From JAVJSU01 sp040219275 (GTDB lineage: Bacteria > Chloroflexota > Anaerolineae > Aggregatilineales > Phototrophicaceae), in assembly GCA_040219275.1 (NCBI GenBank), contig JAVJSU010000042.1, positions 186,001-250,000 of the forward strand: a stretch of DNA of 64,000 nucleotides. The letters are read 5' to 3'. Shown here one piece after another: positions 8,887 to 16,386 of this stretch (its first letter is position 1; the number at the start of each line of letters is the position of its first letter). A model generated the notes under the pieces. That model was given only the letters and a program-made list of their open reading frames with translations. It did not search any database and was not told the origin of the DNA. A program made the translations under genes and the position numbers.

Positions 8887-10149
8887 ATGACGGATATTAA
8901 TGCCCTGATCGTGGAAACTTTTCAGCGTGAGTCGCGGATTGTGATTGCCGCTTTGCTCGCTACGCTTTGTGATATTGAGCTTGCCGAGGACGGCTTGCAG
9001 GATGCGCTGGTAGAGGCGCTACACGCATGGCGGGAGAGAGGCATTCCACATAATCCGGGTGCGTGGATCATGACGACTGCCCGTCGTAAAGTGATTGACC
9101 GTCTGCGCCGTGCCAATACTGCCACAATTTATTTGCCCGCGCTCCACGCATTAGATGAATTTCAGCGACAGGACGAATTTGAGGTTGCTGAAGATGACGA
9201 CATCCCCGATGAACGTCTGAAGCTGATTTTCACGTGTTGTCATCCGGCGCTGTCACAGGATGTACAGGTTGCGTTGACCTTGCAGACCGTCGGCGGTTTG
9301 ACGACAGAAGTCATTGCTCGGTCATTCCTCGTCCCCACGCCGACGATGGCGCAACGGCTGGTGCGTGCCAAGCGTAAAATCCGTGATGCGGGCATCCCGT
9401 ATGAAGTGCCCTCGACTGCGGTACTCGGTGAACGGCTGGATGCGGTGCTCGGTGTGATTTATCTGATCTTCAATGCAGGCTACACCGCGCCGATTGGACA
9501 ACAGTTGATGGAGCGCGATTTGTGTGAAGAGGCGATCCGTCTGGCGCGTATTTTGCACGATTTACTGGCGTACAAAACCGATTCCGGCGACCATGCGGAA
9601 ACGCTCGGATTATTGGCGTTAATGTTGTTGCATCATGCCCGCCGTGATGCCCGCACCGGACCCGATGGGCAACTTATTTTGCTGGACGACCAGGAACGGA
9701 CGCTGTGGGATCGTGAATCGATTGATGAAGGACTTGCCATTCTTGACCGTGCGATGACGAGACATCAACGGGGCGCATTTCAGATTCAGGCGGCGATTGC
9801 GGCGTTGCATGTGCAGGCGGAACGCCCCGAAGATACCGATTGGCGACAAATCGCGCTTTTATACGGCAGTTTGATGAGTTTTATTCCGTCTTCGGTGGTA
9901 GAACTTAATCGAGCAGTGGCGGTTGCAATGGCAGAGGGCATTGCGGCGGGTTTAGCCATCCTTGATGCGATCAGTGAGCACGGGCGTTTGGATGAGTATT
10001 ATTTGTTTCATGCCACCCGTGCCGATCTTTTGCGCCGTGTGAAGCGTGAACCAGATGCAAAGCAAGCCTACGAACGCGCACTCGCATTGTGCGACAATCA
10101 GGCAGAACGGGCTTTTCTAGAAAATCGCCTTCGTGAATTGATGCAATAA
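8887..10149 (+). CDS. ECF sigma factor, ECF42-like, with C-terminal TPR-type extension
   Basis: This 420-residue protein directs RNA polymerase to a small regulon. Sigma region 2 spans ~10-80 (LAEDGLQDALVEALHAW, NPGAWIMTTARRKVIDRLRR). Region 4 spans ~115-170 (LKLIFTCCHPALSQDVQVALTLQTVGGLTTEVIARSFL), and the long DUF6596/TPR-like extension runs from ~185 to the end. Such extensions, in place of an anti-sigma factor, define ECF42-like proteins. The ATG at 8887 is one codon inside an in-frame TTG. A TATAAT at 8842-8847 may serve as -10 of a separate promoter. The DGPF gene upstream is the likely target and partner. Confidence 0.93.
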   Translation: MTDINALIVETFQRESRIVIAALLATLCDIELAEDGLQDALVEALHAWRERGIPHNPGAWIMTTARRKVIDRLRRANTATIYLPALHALDEFQRQDEFEVAEDDDIPDERLKLIFTCCHPALSQDVQVALTLQTVGGLTTEVIARSFLVPTPTMAQRLVRAKRKIRDAGIPYEVPSTAVLGERLDAVLGVIYLIFNAGYTAPIGQQLMERDLCEEAIRLARILHDLLAYKTDSGDHAETLGLLALMLLHHARRDARTGPDGQLILLDDQERTLWDRESIDEGLAILDRAMTRHQRGAFQIQAAIAALHVQAERPEDTDWRQIALLYGSLMSFIPSSVVELNRAVAVAMAEGIAAGLAILDAISEHGRLDEYYLFHATRADLLRRVKREPDAKQAYERALALCDNQAERAFLENRLRELMQ

Positions 10150-10223
10150 ACGCGAAATCGAAACAAAAAAGACCGATAATTATGCCGATCTTTTGCACGT
10201 ATACGCTGTAATGAGCAACGCGG

Positions 10224-11267
10224 TTATCCCATGATGGAGGGTTCGGTTTCCAGCACAGGTTGAATCTGGAAAATTTCCGCCAGTAAATCATAGGAATGCA
10301 AGCGGGCTTCATGGTCATAAACCATCGCCAGCACCATAAGTTCATCCGCCTGCGTCTCGTCGATCAGGCGATTCAAGCGGGTTTGCACGGTTGCCGGACT
10401 GCCGAAAATGTGGCGTGCCGCGATGGATTTGAATAGGTGTTCTTGCTGTGGCGTGAAGCGATAGGCTTTGACTTCTTCGGGACTTTTGAGCGGTCCGTGG
10501 GGTAATCCCGCATAGAGACTGAAAAACGCGAATGATACCGAAAGCGCGAGGTCTTGCGCCTCTTCGTCTGTATCCGCGCAAATGACGGATGCCGCCAGAA
10601 TCGCGTGCGGGTCTGGGAATTCCGCAGACGGTGTGAAGTTCTGTCGGTAGAGGTTCATCGCGGAGACGGCAAAATCCCCGTTGATGTGATGCGCGAACGC
10701 AAATCCCATGCCCCTTTGTGCAGACAGGCGGGCGCTAAAATCACTTGATCCGAGTAACCAGATCGGCGGGAGGTTCACATCCTGCGGATAGGCTTTCACG
10801 GATTTAAACGGATGCCCGTCGGGGAAATCGCCGTGCGCGAAGTGCTGTAAATCGGTTAAATTTTTTGGAAAATCTTCCGCATGGAGCGCATCTGGATTGC
10901 GTCTTAGCGCCATCGCCGTGCGTCCATCCGTGCCCGGTGCGCGCCCGATTCCTAAATCAATGCGATCAGGATAAAGGGCTTCCAACAATTTGAACGACTC
11001 CGCGACTTTGAGCGGTGCATGATTAGGTAACATCACCCCACCGGAGCCGACCCGTAAATGGCGGGTTTGGCTGGCGATTTGACCGATCATAATTTCCGGC
11101 GTTGTGCTGGCGATGCTGGGCGTGTTGTGATGTTCCGCTAGCCAGAAACGGGTGTAACCGCGCTCATCGGCGAACCGTGCGAGATCAATACTACGGGCGA
11201 GGGCTTGCGCGGTGGTTGTTCCAGCCGTGACCGGAGCGACATCCAGAATGGATAATGGGATAGACAT
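10224..11267 (-). CDS. LLM-class flavin-dependent oxidoreductase
   Basis: The start is the ATG at 11267 (MSIPLSILDVAPV); the longer reading from 11306 adds an implausible lead. The 347-residue protein belongs to the bacterial luciferase-like family, MsnO8/YhbW type. Evidence is the N-terminal strand followed by the FADERGYTRFWLAEHHNTPSI pattern (residues ~35-55), then VGSGGVMLPNHAPLKVAE and DLGIGRAPGTD. These are flavin-binding TIM-barrel monooxygenases acting on unknown substrates. It is convergent with the ECF42 sigma gene, with ~70 bp between. Confidence 0.92.
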   Translation of the reverse strand: MSIPLSILDVAPVTAGTTTAQALARSIDLARFADERGYTRFWLAEHHNTPSIASTTPEIMIGQIASQTRHLRVGSGGVMLPNHAPLKVAESFKLLEALYPDRIDLGIGRAPGTDGRTAMALRRNPDALHAEDFPKNLTDLQHFAHGDFPDGHPFKSVKAYPQDVNLPPIWLLGSSDFSARLSAQRGMGFAFAHHINGDFAVSAMNLYRQNFTPSAEFPDPHAILAASVICADTDEEAQDLALSVSFAFFSLYAGLPHGPLKSPEEVKAYRFTPQQEHLFKSIAARHIFGSPATVQTRLNRLIDETQADELMVLAMVYDHEARLHSYDLLAEIFQIQPVLETEPSIMG

Positions 11268-11364
11268 AAGTGGATAGACCTTTAACTTTAACAAAATGTG
11301 TACCACTTCTGGACGAAAACCACACGCAAGGTCTTACATGAGGGTTTGCGAAAATGGAGACTCT

Positions 11365-11619
11365 CTAATGCTTGAAATGGACGAAGATGCGCCCGAAGTT
11401 TTTGTCGTCTTTCTCGATACGATGATACATGGCGCGGACGTGCTTCTGGTCTAGAAAGCGCAGAACTTTTTTCTTGAGCGCGCCGCTCCCTTTGCCGGGG
11501 ATGATCTCCACAAGGCTGATTTTCTTATCGATGGCTTCCTGCATGATGCGCTTAAGTTCGACCTCGATTTTGTCGCCTTTGTTGTAAATATCGTGCAGAT
11601 CAAGTTTGAGTTTCGCCAT
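11365..11619 (-). CDS. Stand-alone Smr-domain protein
   Basis: The 84-residue protein consists of a single Smr (small MutS-related) domain. LDLHDI near residues 6-11 is the LDxH motif and PGKGSGALKKKV near 42-53 corresponds to the (H/T)GxG motif. Here the usual His before GKG is Pro. Smr domains are nucleases or RNA-binding modules; stand-alone versions occur widely without known roles. It is monocistronic, with AGAGGAAT just upstream of the ATG. Confidence 0.88.
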   Translation of the reverse strand: MAKLKLDLHDIYNKGDKIEVELKRIMQEAIDKKISLVEIIPGKGSGALKKKVLRFLDQKHVRAMYHRIEKDDKNFGRIFVHFKH

Positions 11620-11770
11620 GAGAAAATTCCTCTATTGAGTTGCCTATTATGACCCATTGGATAGCAGAGTGCTGTGTTTGTCAATTATGATCTGTCATAA
11701 AGTGGATTTTCGCTCAAAATAGGCGTGCCAACATAACAAAATTGGTGCGTAAATTTTTGTGTGATCTGCT

Positions 11771-11798
11771 TTGTGAATAATTCTGTGCGCTGTATAAT
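11771..11798 (+). promoter_or_regulatory. Sigma-70-like promoter of the membrane protein-selA unit
   Basis: TTGTGA at 11771-11776 and a perfect TATAAT at 11793-11798 are separated by 16 bp. The predicted start of transcription (about 11804-11806) coincides with the ATG at 11806, suggesting a leaderless message. Confidence 0.65.
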
Positions 11799-11805
11799 GA
11801 CCCTC

Positions 11806-12291
11806 ATGACACAACAAAGAGCAAATCAATCACAAAATCGTCCTAATCAGCCACTTAAACGCCGTGAAAATCCTCGCTCGCAAGAAGAGGATTACACCGA
11901 GGGCACACCATCAGATCATATTGGCGCACTGCTGACCGGTGTGGTGATGATGGTCTTCGGCTGGGTGGGTTTATTCTGGCTGGTGACGACTCAGCGCGTC
12001 AGTCTCGGTCCTGAAATCTGGCTGTTCTTCCTGCTTTTACATTTTGCGGTGACTGGCACGGTGTTGCCGATTGTCCGCTACTTAAACGTGCGCTTCACCC
12101 GCATAGACCGTCCGCTACCGCCCGGTGGTGTGATTGTGCGCCAAAGTGTGTGGGTCGGTTTATTCGTCGTCGTCTGTGCGTGGATGCAAATTCCGCGTGT
12201 GCTGTCGGTTCCGGTGGTCTTTTTCCTCCTGCTGGTCTTCATCGTTTTAGAGGGATTTTTAAGACTTCGGGAGATTAATGCCGATGAGTGA
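11806..12291 (+). CDS. Four-helix membrane protein of unknown function
   Basis: The start at 11806 is chosen because a promoter TATAAT lies inside the longer frame that begins at 11761. The 161-residue protein has a polar, Gln/Asn/Arg-rich N-terminus of ~45 residues and four hydrophobic segments (for example ALLTGVVMMVFGWVGLFWL and VVFFLLLVFIVLEGFL). It overlaps selA by 8 bp, so the two are probably cotranscribed. I recognise no family; topology suggests the N-terminus is cytoplasmic. Confidence 0.75.
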   Translation: MTQQRANQSQNRPNQPLKRRENPRSQEEDYTEGTPSDHIGALLTGVVMMVFGWVGLFWLVTTQRVSLGPEIWLFFLLLHFAVTGTVLPIVRYLNVRFTRIDRPLPPGGVIVRQSVWVGLFVVVCAWMQIPRVLSVPVVFFLLLVFIVLEGFLRLREINADE

Positions 12292-13666
12292 TTTACTGCG
12301 TCGTTTGCCGTCTGTGGATAAGCTGATTGGTGATGAGAGCGCTCTCGATTTGATCGAACAGTACGGGCGGGCGCAGGTGGTGGAAACCTTACGCGGCGTG
12401 CTGGATGATGTGCGGGCGCGTATCCTCAGCGGTGAAGTCGCCTCGCCGGAAATCTTCGCGGAAACGCATTTACTGCAAACCGCTTCCGGCACATTGGAGC
12501 GCCATTTTACGCCCACTTTGCGCCCACTGATTAACGCGACGGGCGTGATTATCCACACCAATCTAGGACGCGCCCCGCTTTCGGAATCTGCACAGCAGGC
12601 AATCATTGATGTTGCGGCAAGCTATAACACGCTTGAATTTGACCTCGACACCGGCAAACGGGGCAGTCGGCTGGTTCATGCGGAAGCGCTGTTGACGGAA
12701 ATCACAGGGGCGGAAGCGGCGTTGGTTGTCAATAACAACGCGTCGGCAACGGTGCTATTGCTGGCGGGGTTGGCACAGGGATGCGAAGTGATTGTGTCTC
12801 GCGGGCAATTGGTGGAAATCGGCGGCGGATTTCGTGTGCCGGATGTGATGCGACAGAGTGGCGCACGGTTGGTCGAAGTCGGCACGACCAACCGCACCCG
12901 ACAGGCAGATTATGAAGACGCGATCACTGAAGCAACCGCCCTGTTGATGCGCGTGCATTCCTCAAATTTTAAGCAGATCGGCTTCACCGAAGAAACATCT
13001 ATCGAGGAACTTGTGGAGGTCGCGTTACGGCACAATATCCACGCGGTGGATGATCTCGGCAGTGGCGCGCTGATTGATACGGCGCAATTTGGGCTTGAGC
13101 ATGAGCCGATGGTTCAGGAAAGTGTGCGGGCGGGTATGGGCGTTGTCGCGTTTAGCGGGGACAAAGTGCTCGGTGGTCCGCAGGCGGGGATTCTACTCGG
13201 CAAGCGTGAATTGATTGATCCGCTCAAAAAGCATCCGTTGGCGCGTGCCATCCGTGCGGATAAACTCTGTCTCGCCGCCTTAACTGCCACGCTTGACCAT
13301 TATCGGCGCGGTGATGCGCTGGAAGCAATTCCGGTGTTGCGGATGATGGGTCTGCGGCTGGATGAATTACAGGCGACGGCGCTCAATTGGATGCGTCAAC
13401 TCAGATCAAGCGGTTTGACAGTCGAGGTGCGTGTTATCGGCGGGGAATCTACCGTTGGCGGGGGGAGTTTGCCGGGCGCGACTCTGCCGACTGCCTTACT
13501 CGCGCTGGATGTCAACAGTCCTGATGATTTCGCCCACGCCTTGCGTCAGGCACACACGCCCGTGATTCCGCGCATCTCCGATGGACGTGTGCTGTTTGAC
13601 CCGCGCACCGTACTCCCCGGTCAGGCGGGCGCTCTGCTGGAAACGATCAAGTCTACGCTGGTCTAA
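12284..13666 (+). CDS. selA: L-seryl-tRNA(Sec) selenium transferase SelA
   Basis: SelA is a PLP enzyme converting seryl-tRNA(Sec) to selenocysteinyl-tRNA(Sec). The 460-residue protein has the SelA N-terminal domain (LLRRLPSVDKLI...), the INATGVIIHTNLGRAPLS motif at ~83-100, and the PLP lysine in SGDKVLGGPQAG (Lys294). The ATG at 12284 is preferred over that at 12278 because CGGGAG (12268-12273) is then 10 nt away. No selB, selC or selD is in the window, so use of selenocysteine cannot be confirmed here. The full length and N-terminal domain favour true SelA over SelA-like paralogs. Confidence 0.92.
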   Translation: MSDLLRRLPSVDKLIGDESALDLIEQYGRAQVVETLRGVLDDVRARILSGEVASPEIFAETHLLQTASGTLERHFTPTLRPLINATGVIIHTNLGRAPLSESAQQAIIDVAASYNTLEFDLDTGKRGSRLVHAEALLTEITGAEAALVVNNNASATVLLLAGLAQGCEVIVSRGQLVEIGGGFRVPDVMRQSGARLVEVGTTNRTRQADYEDAITEATALLMRVHSSNFKQIGFTEETSIEELVEVALRHNIHAVDDLGSGALIDTAQFGLEHEPMVQESVRAGMGVVAFSGDKVLGGPQAGILLGKRELIDPLKKHPLARAIRADKLCLAALTATLDHYRRGDALEAIPVLRMMGLRLDELQATALNWMRQLRSSGLTVEVRVIGGESTVGGGSLPGATLPTALLALDVNSPDDFAHALRQAHTPVIPRISDGRVLFDPRTVLPGQAGALLETIKSTLV

Positions 13667-13754
13667 ATAGTTCATTAACTGCACAGGCAATCTCCTTGCC
13701 AATAGGTTATCATTTTCTGCGTGATAGCATTTCAATTAAACAGGAAAATTCACT

Positions 13755-14993
13755 ATGAAATCTGATCTTGACCGTTTGATGCAAGCGCGTGATCTTGCCG
13801 CGTTTGTGATTGCCATTGACCATAATTACAGCCCGCCGTTGGATTATCTGACGGATGGGGTGCATATCTCACGCGGGTTAGCCATCAAGAAGCAGGGCGA
13901 AACACCTGTGTTGATCGTTGATCCGATGGAGCGCGAAGAAGCCTCCGCAACGGGCTTACCGATACGCACATTTACCGATATGGGCTGGCTGGATATGCTG
14001 GAAAGTGCAGACGGGGATCGTGTGGCGGCGGAAATCGTCTTCTGGGGGCATTGCTTGAAGGAGCTTGGGGTTGAATCCGGTAAGATTGGCATTTACGGCG
14101 TTAGCGATCTGAATCTGATTCTCGAATTGGTGCGTTTGATGGACGCACAGTATCCCGAATATGCGTTTGTCGGTGAGATGGGGACGACCCTGTTTGAAGA
14201 AGCGGCGATCACTAAAGATGCTGACGAAATCGCACGGATGCAATCTGTCGCTGAACGGACGAGTGCGGTGATGGAGGCGACGTGGCAATTTATCAGCGGG
14301 CATTCTGATTCTGATGGCGTGGTGGTCAACGTACAGGGCGAACCGTTGACGATTGGCGCGGTCAAGCGGTTCGTGCGCCGGGAATTGCTGGATCGTAACT
14401 TAGAAGACACGGGCATGATCTTCGCGCAGGGACGGGACGGCGGGATTCCGCATAGTCATGGGCAGGACGATATGGCGCTGAAAACGGGCGAGAGCATCGT
14501 CTTTGATCTATTCCCGCGTGAAATGGGCGGTGGTTATCATCATGATATGACGCGGACATGGTGCATCGGATATGCGCCGCCGCATGTACAGAACGCCTAT
14601 GAACAGGTGATGTCTGCCTTTGACATTGCGGTAGAAACTTTCGCCGTCGGTAAGCCCACCCATATGATGCAGGAAGCCGTGCAGGGGTACTTCGAGGCGC
14701 AGGGGCATCCTACGGCACGCAATCAGCCCGGCACGACGAACGGTTATGTGCACGGATTGGGGCATGGCATCGGCTTACAGGTGCACGAAAAGCCGGGGAT
14801 CAACCATATTGGGAAAGAGGATGTGTTCATGGTCGGCAATATCATCACGATTGAGCCGGGGCTATATTATCCTGAGAGCGAACAGGGCGGTTTCGGTGTG
14901 CGCGTGGAGGATACCTGCTATGTCAACGAGAATGGTGAACTGATTTCCATCACACCATTCCGCAAAGACCTTGTTTTACCGTTGAAGGGGTAG
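13755..14993 (+). CDS. M24 family metallopeptidase (Xaa-Pro peptidase-like)
   Basis: The 412-residue protein has a creatinase-type N-terminal domain (residues 1-150) and a pita-bread C-terminal catalytic domain. The five metal ligands are visible: Asp251 (VFDLFP), Asp264 (HHDMTRTW), His337 (HGLGHGIG), Glu367 (TIEPGLYY) and Glu385 (VRVEDTCYV). It should cleave N-terminal residues before proline in the cytoplasm; no signal peptide is present. AGGAAAA precedes the ATG. It stands alone between selA and htrA. Confidence 0.93.
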   Translation: MKSDLDRLMQARDLAAFVIAIDHNYSPPLDYLTDGVHISRGLAIKKQGETPVLIVDPMEREEASATGLPIRTFTDMGWLDMLESADGDRVAAEIVFWGHCLKELGVESGKIGIYGVSDLNLILELVRLMDAQYPEYAFVGEMGTTLFEEAAITKDADEIARMQSVAERTSAVMEATWQFISGHSDSDGVVVNVQGEPLTIGAVKRFVRRELLDRNLEDTGMIFAQGRDGGIPHSHGQDDMALKTGESIVFDLFPREMGGGYHHDMTRTWCIGYAPPHVQNAYEQVMSAFDIAVETFAVGKPTHMMQEAVQGYFEAQGHPTARNQPGTTNGYVHGLGHGIGLQVHEKPGINHIGKEDVFMVGNIITIEPGLYYPESEQGGFGVRVEDTCYVNENGELISITPFRKDLVLPLKG

Positions 14994-15055
14994 AAGTCGT
15001 CAAACACAATTCAGACAAAACTCTCATAGATGATTTACATGGACGTAAAACTTAA

Positions 15056-15081
15056 TTTACAAATTGCCGTTAGTCTATAAT
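15056..15081 (+). promoter_or_regulatory. Probable -10 region upstream of htrA
   Basis: TATAAT at 15076-15081 is a perfect -10. The -35 is poor: TTTACA at 15056 gives a 14-bp spacer and TTAATT at 15052 an 18-bp one. The htrA ATG is ~85 nt downstream. Confidence 0.45.
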
Positions 15082-15166
15082 GAATACGGAGCAATGGCAC
15101 AAAACATCGCCGTGTTCTGTTACTTATGGATAATCGATACTCACAACCGAGAGGTGAGGAGCTTCT

Positions 15167-16327
15167 ATGAATCGTCTTTTAAGACAAGCTAGTCTAATTT
15201 TACTTGCGGTCATGCTAATCGCGTTTGGCTTTTTCGTCGGAACGAGCGCATTACCGAATATGGCGGATACGATTGACTATCAAGAAGTCGCTGTGAGTCA
15301 GGTGGCTTCCACGCTCACGCCGCAGGATCAATTGTTTTCGTCACTCTATCAAAATGTCAGTCCATCGGTGGTCGCCATTAGCGTGACCGCACAACGCACC
15401 GACATCGTAAGCGGACAACGCGGGATCGTCGAAGGGAGCGGGTCCGGCTTTGTTATCGATCAACTCGGTCATATCGTCACCAACGCTCATGTGGTGGACG
15501 GTGCGACGGAATTGGTGGTTAACTTCTTCGATGGCACGATTGTTCGTGCAGATGTCGTCGGTGTTGATTTAGATTCTGACTTAGCCGTGATACAGGTGGA
15601 TTTACCACAGGATCGGCTTGTACCGGTGACATTTGGCAATGTTGATAATGTGATCGTCGGGCAAACTGTGCTGGCAATTGGCAGTCCCTTCGGGCAACGT
15701 TGGACGCTGACCACCGGCATCGTGAGCGCGGTCAATCGTCGGATTTCCGGCCTGACTGATTTCTCTATCGGCTCGGCTATTCAGACCGACGCACCCATCA
15801 ACCCCGGCAACAGCGGTGGTCCGTTGATTAACCTTGCGGGACAGGTTATCGGTGTGAATTCACAGATTTTGAGCCAGAGCGGGTCAAATTCAGGCGTAGG
15901 TTTCGCCATTCCGTCTGATCTAACGGTGCGTGTGGCAAATGAGTTGATCGAAAACGGCGCGGTGCAATATAGCTACATCGGCATCGGCATCGGCATTCGC
16001 GGAATCTCCGATGGGGATGTGAACCTCGGCATGATCGAGGCGCTGAATTTGCCGAATAACCTGCGTGGTGTGGTCGTTGGCGATGTATTGGCGGGTGGTC
16101 CGGCGCAACAGGCAGGCTTGCAAGCACCGCAGGGATCGTTTGAAACCGGCTTACAATCCGCAGACATCATCACCGCCATTGAGGGCGAACCGATTGACGG
16201 ATTTAATCAACTGGTTTCGTATCTGGCACGCAACACTGTTCCGGGTCAGACTGTACAATTGACCGTCTACCGCAACGGCAACATGGTGACTATTCCGGTC
16301 ACGTTATCTGCCCGTCCGGGTAACTAA
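15167..16327 (+). CDS. HtrA/DegP-like serine protease with one PDZ domain
   Basis: This 386-residue S1C protease handles misfolded proteins outside the membrane. An N-terminal hydrophobic segment (LILLAVMLIAFGFFVGTSA) anchors or exports it. The trypsin-like domain shows the triad His108 (TNAHVVDG), Asp138 (DLDSDLAVIQV) and Ser216 (GNSGGPLINLAG). A single PDZ domain (residues ~270-380, VGDVLAGGPAQQAGL) follows. GAGGTGAGGAG precedes the ATG. A strong terminator follows the stop. Confidence 0.95.
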   Translation: MNRLLRQASLILLAVMLIAFGFFVGTSALPNMADTIDYQEVAVSQVASTLTPQDQLFSSLYQNVSPSVVAISVTAQRTDIVSGQRGIVEGSGSGFVIDQLGHIVTNAHVVDGATELVVNFFDGTIVRADVVGVDLDSDLAVIQVDLPQDRLVPVTFGNVDNVIVGQTVLAIGSPFGQRWTLTTGIVSAVNRRISGLTDFSIGSAIQTDAPINPGNSGGPLINLAGQVIGVNSQILSQSGSNSGVGFAIPSDLTVRVANELIENGAVQYSYIGIGIGIRGISDGDVNLGMIEALNLPNNLRGVVVGDVLAGGPAQQAGLQAPQGSFETGLQSADIITAIEGEPIDGFNQLVSYLARNTVPGQTVQLTVYRNGNMVTIPVTLSARPGN

Positions 16328-16348
16328 TCACAATATAGCGTTAAATCG

Positions 16349-16383
16349 AAAGCGTCCGGTAGATTTACCGGACGCTTTTTGTT
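16349..16383 (+). terminator. Strong terminator after htrA, possibly bidirectional
   Basis: A perfect 13-bp stem (AAAGCGTCCGGTA at 16349-16361 with 16366-16378) with a 4-nt loop is followed by a T run on the plus strand. It lies between convergent genes (htrA and the M23 gene) and may serve both. Confidence 0.93.
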
Positions 16384-16386
16384 TGT

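Noticed and set aside
13667..13754. Possible selC (tRNA-Sec) next to selA
   Set aside because: The 88-bp gap shows no cloverleaf, no T-loop GTTCGA and no CCA end.
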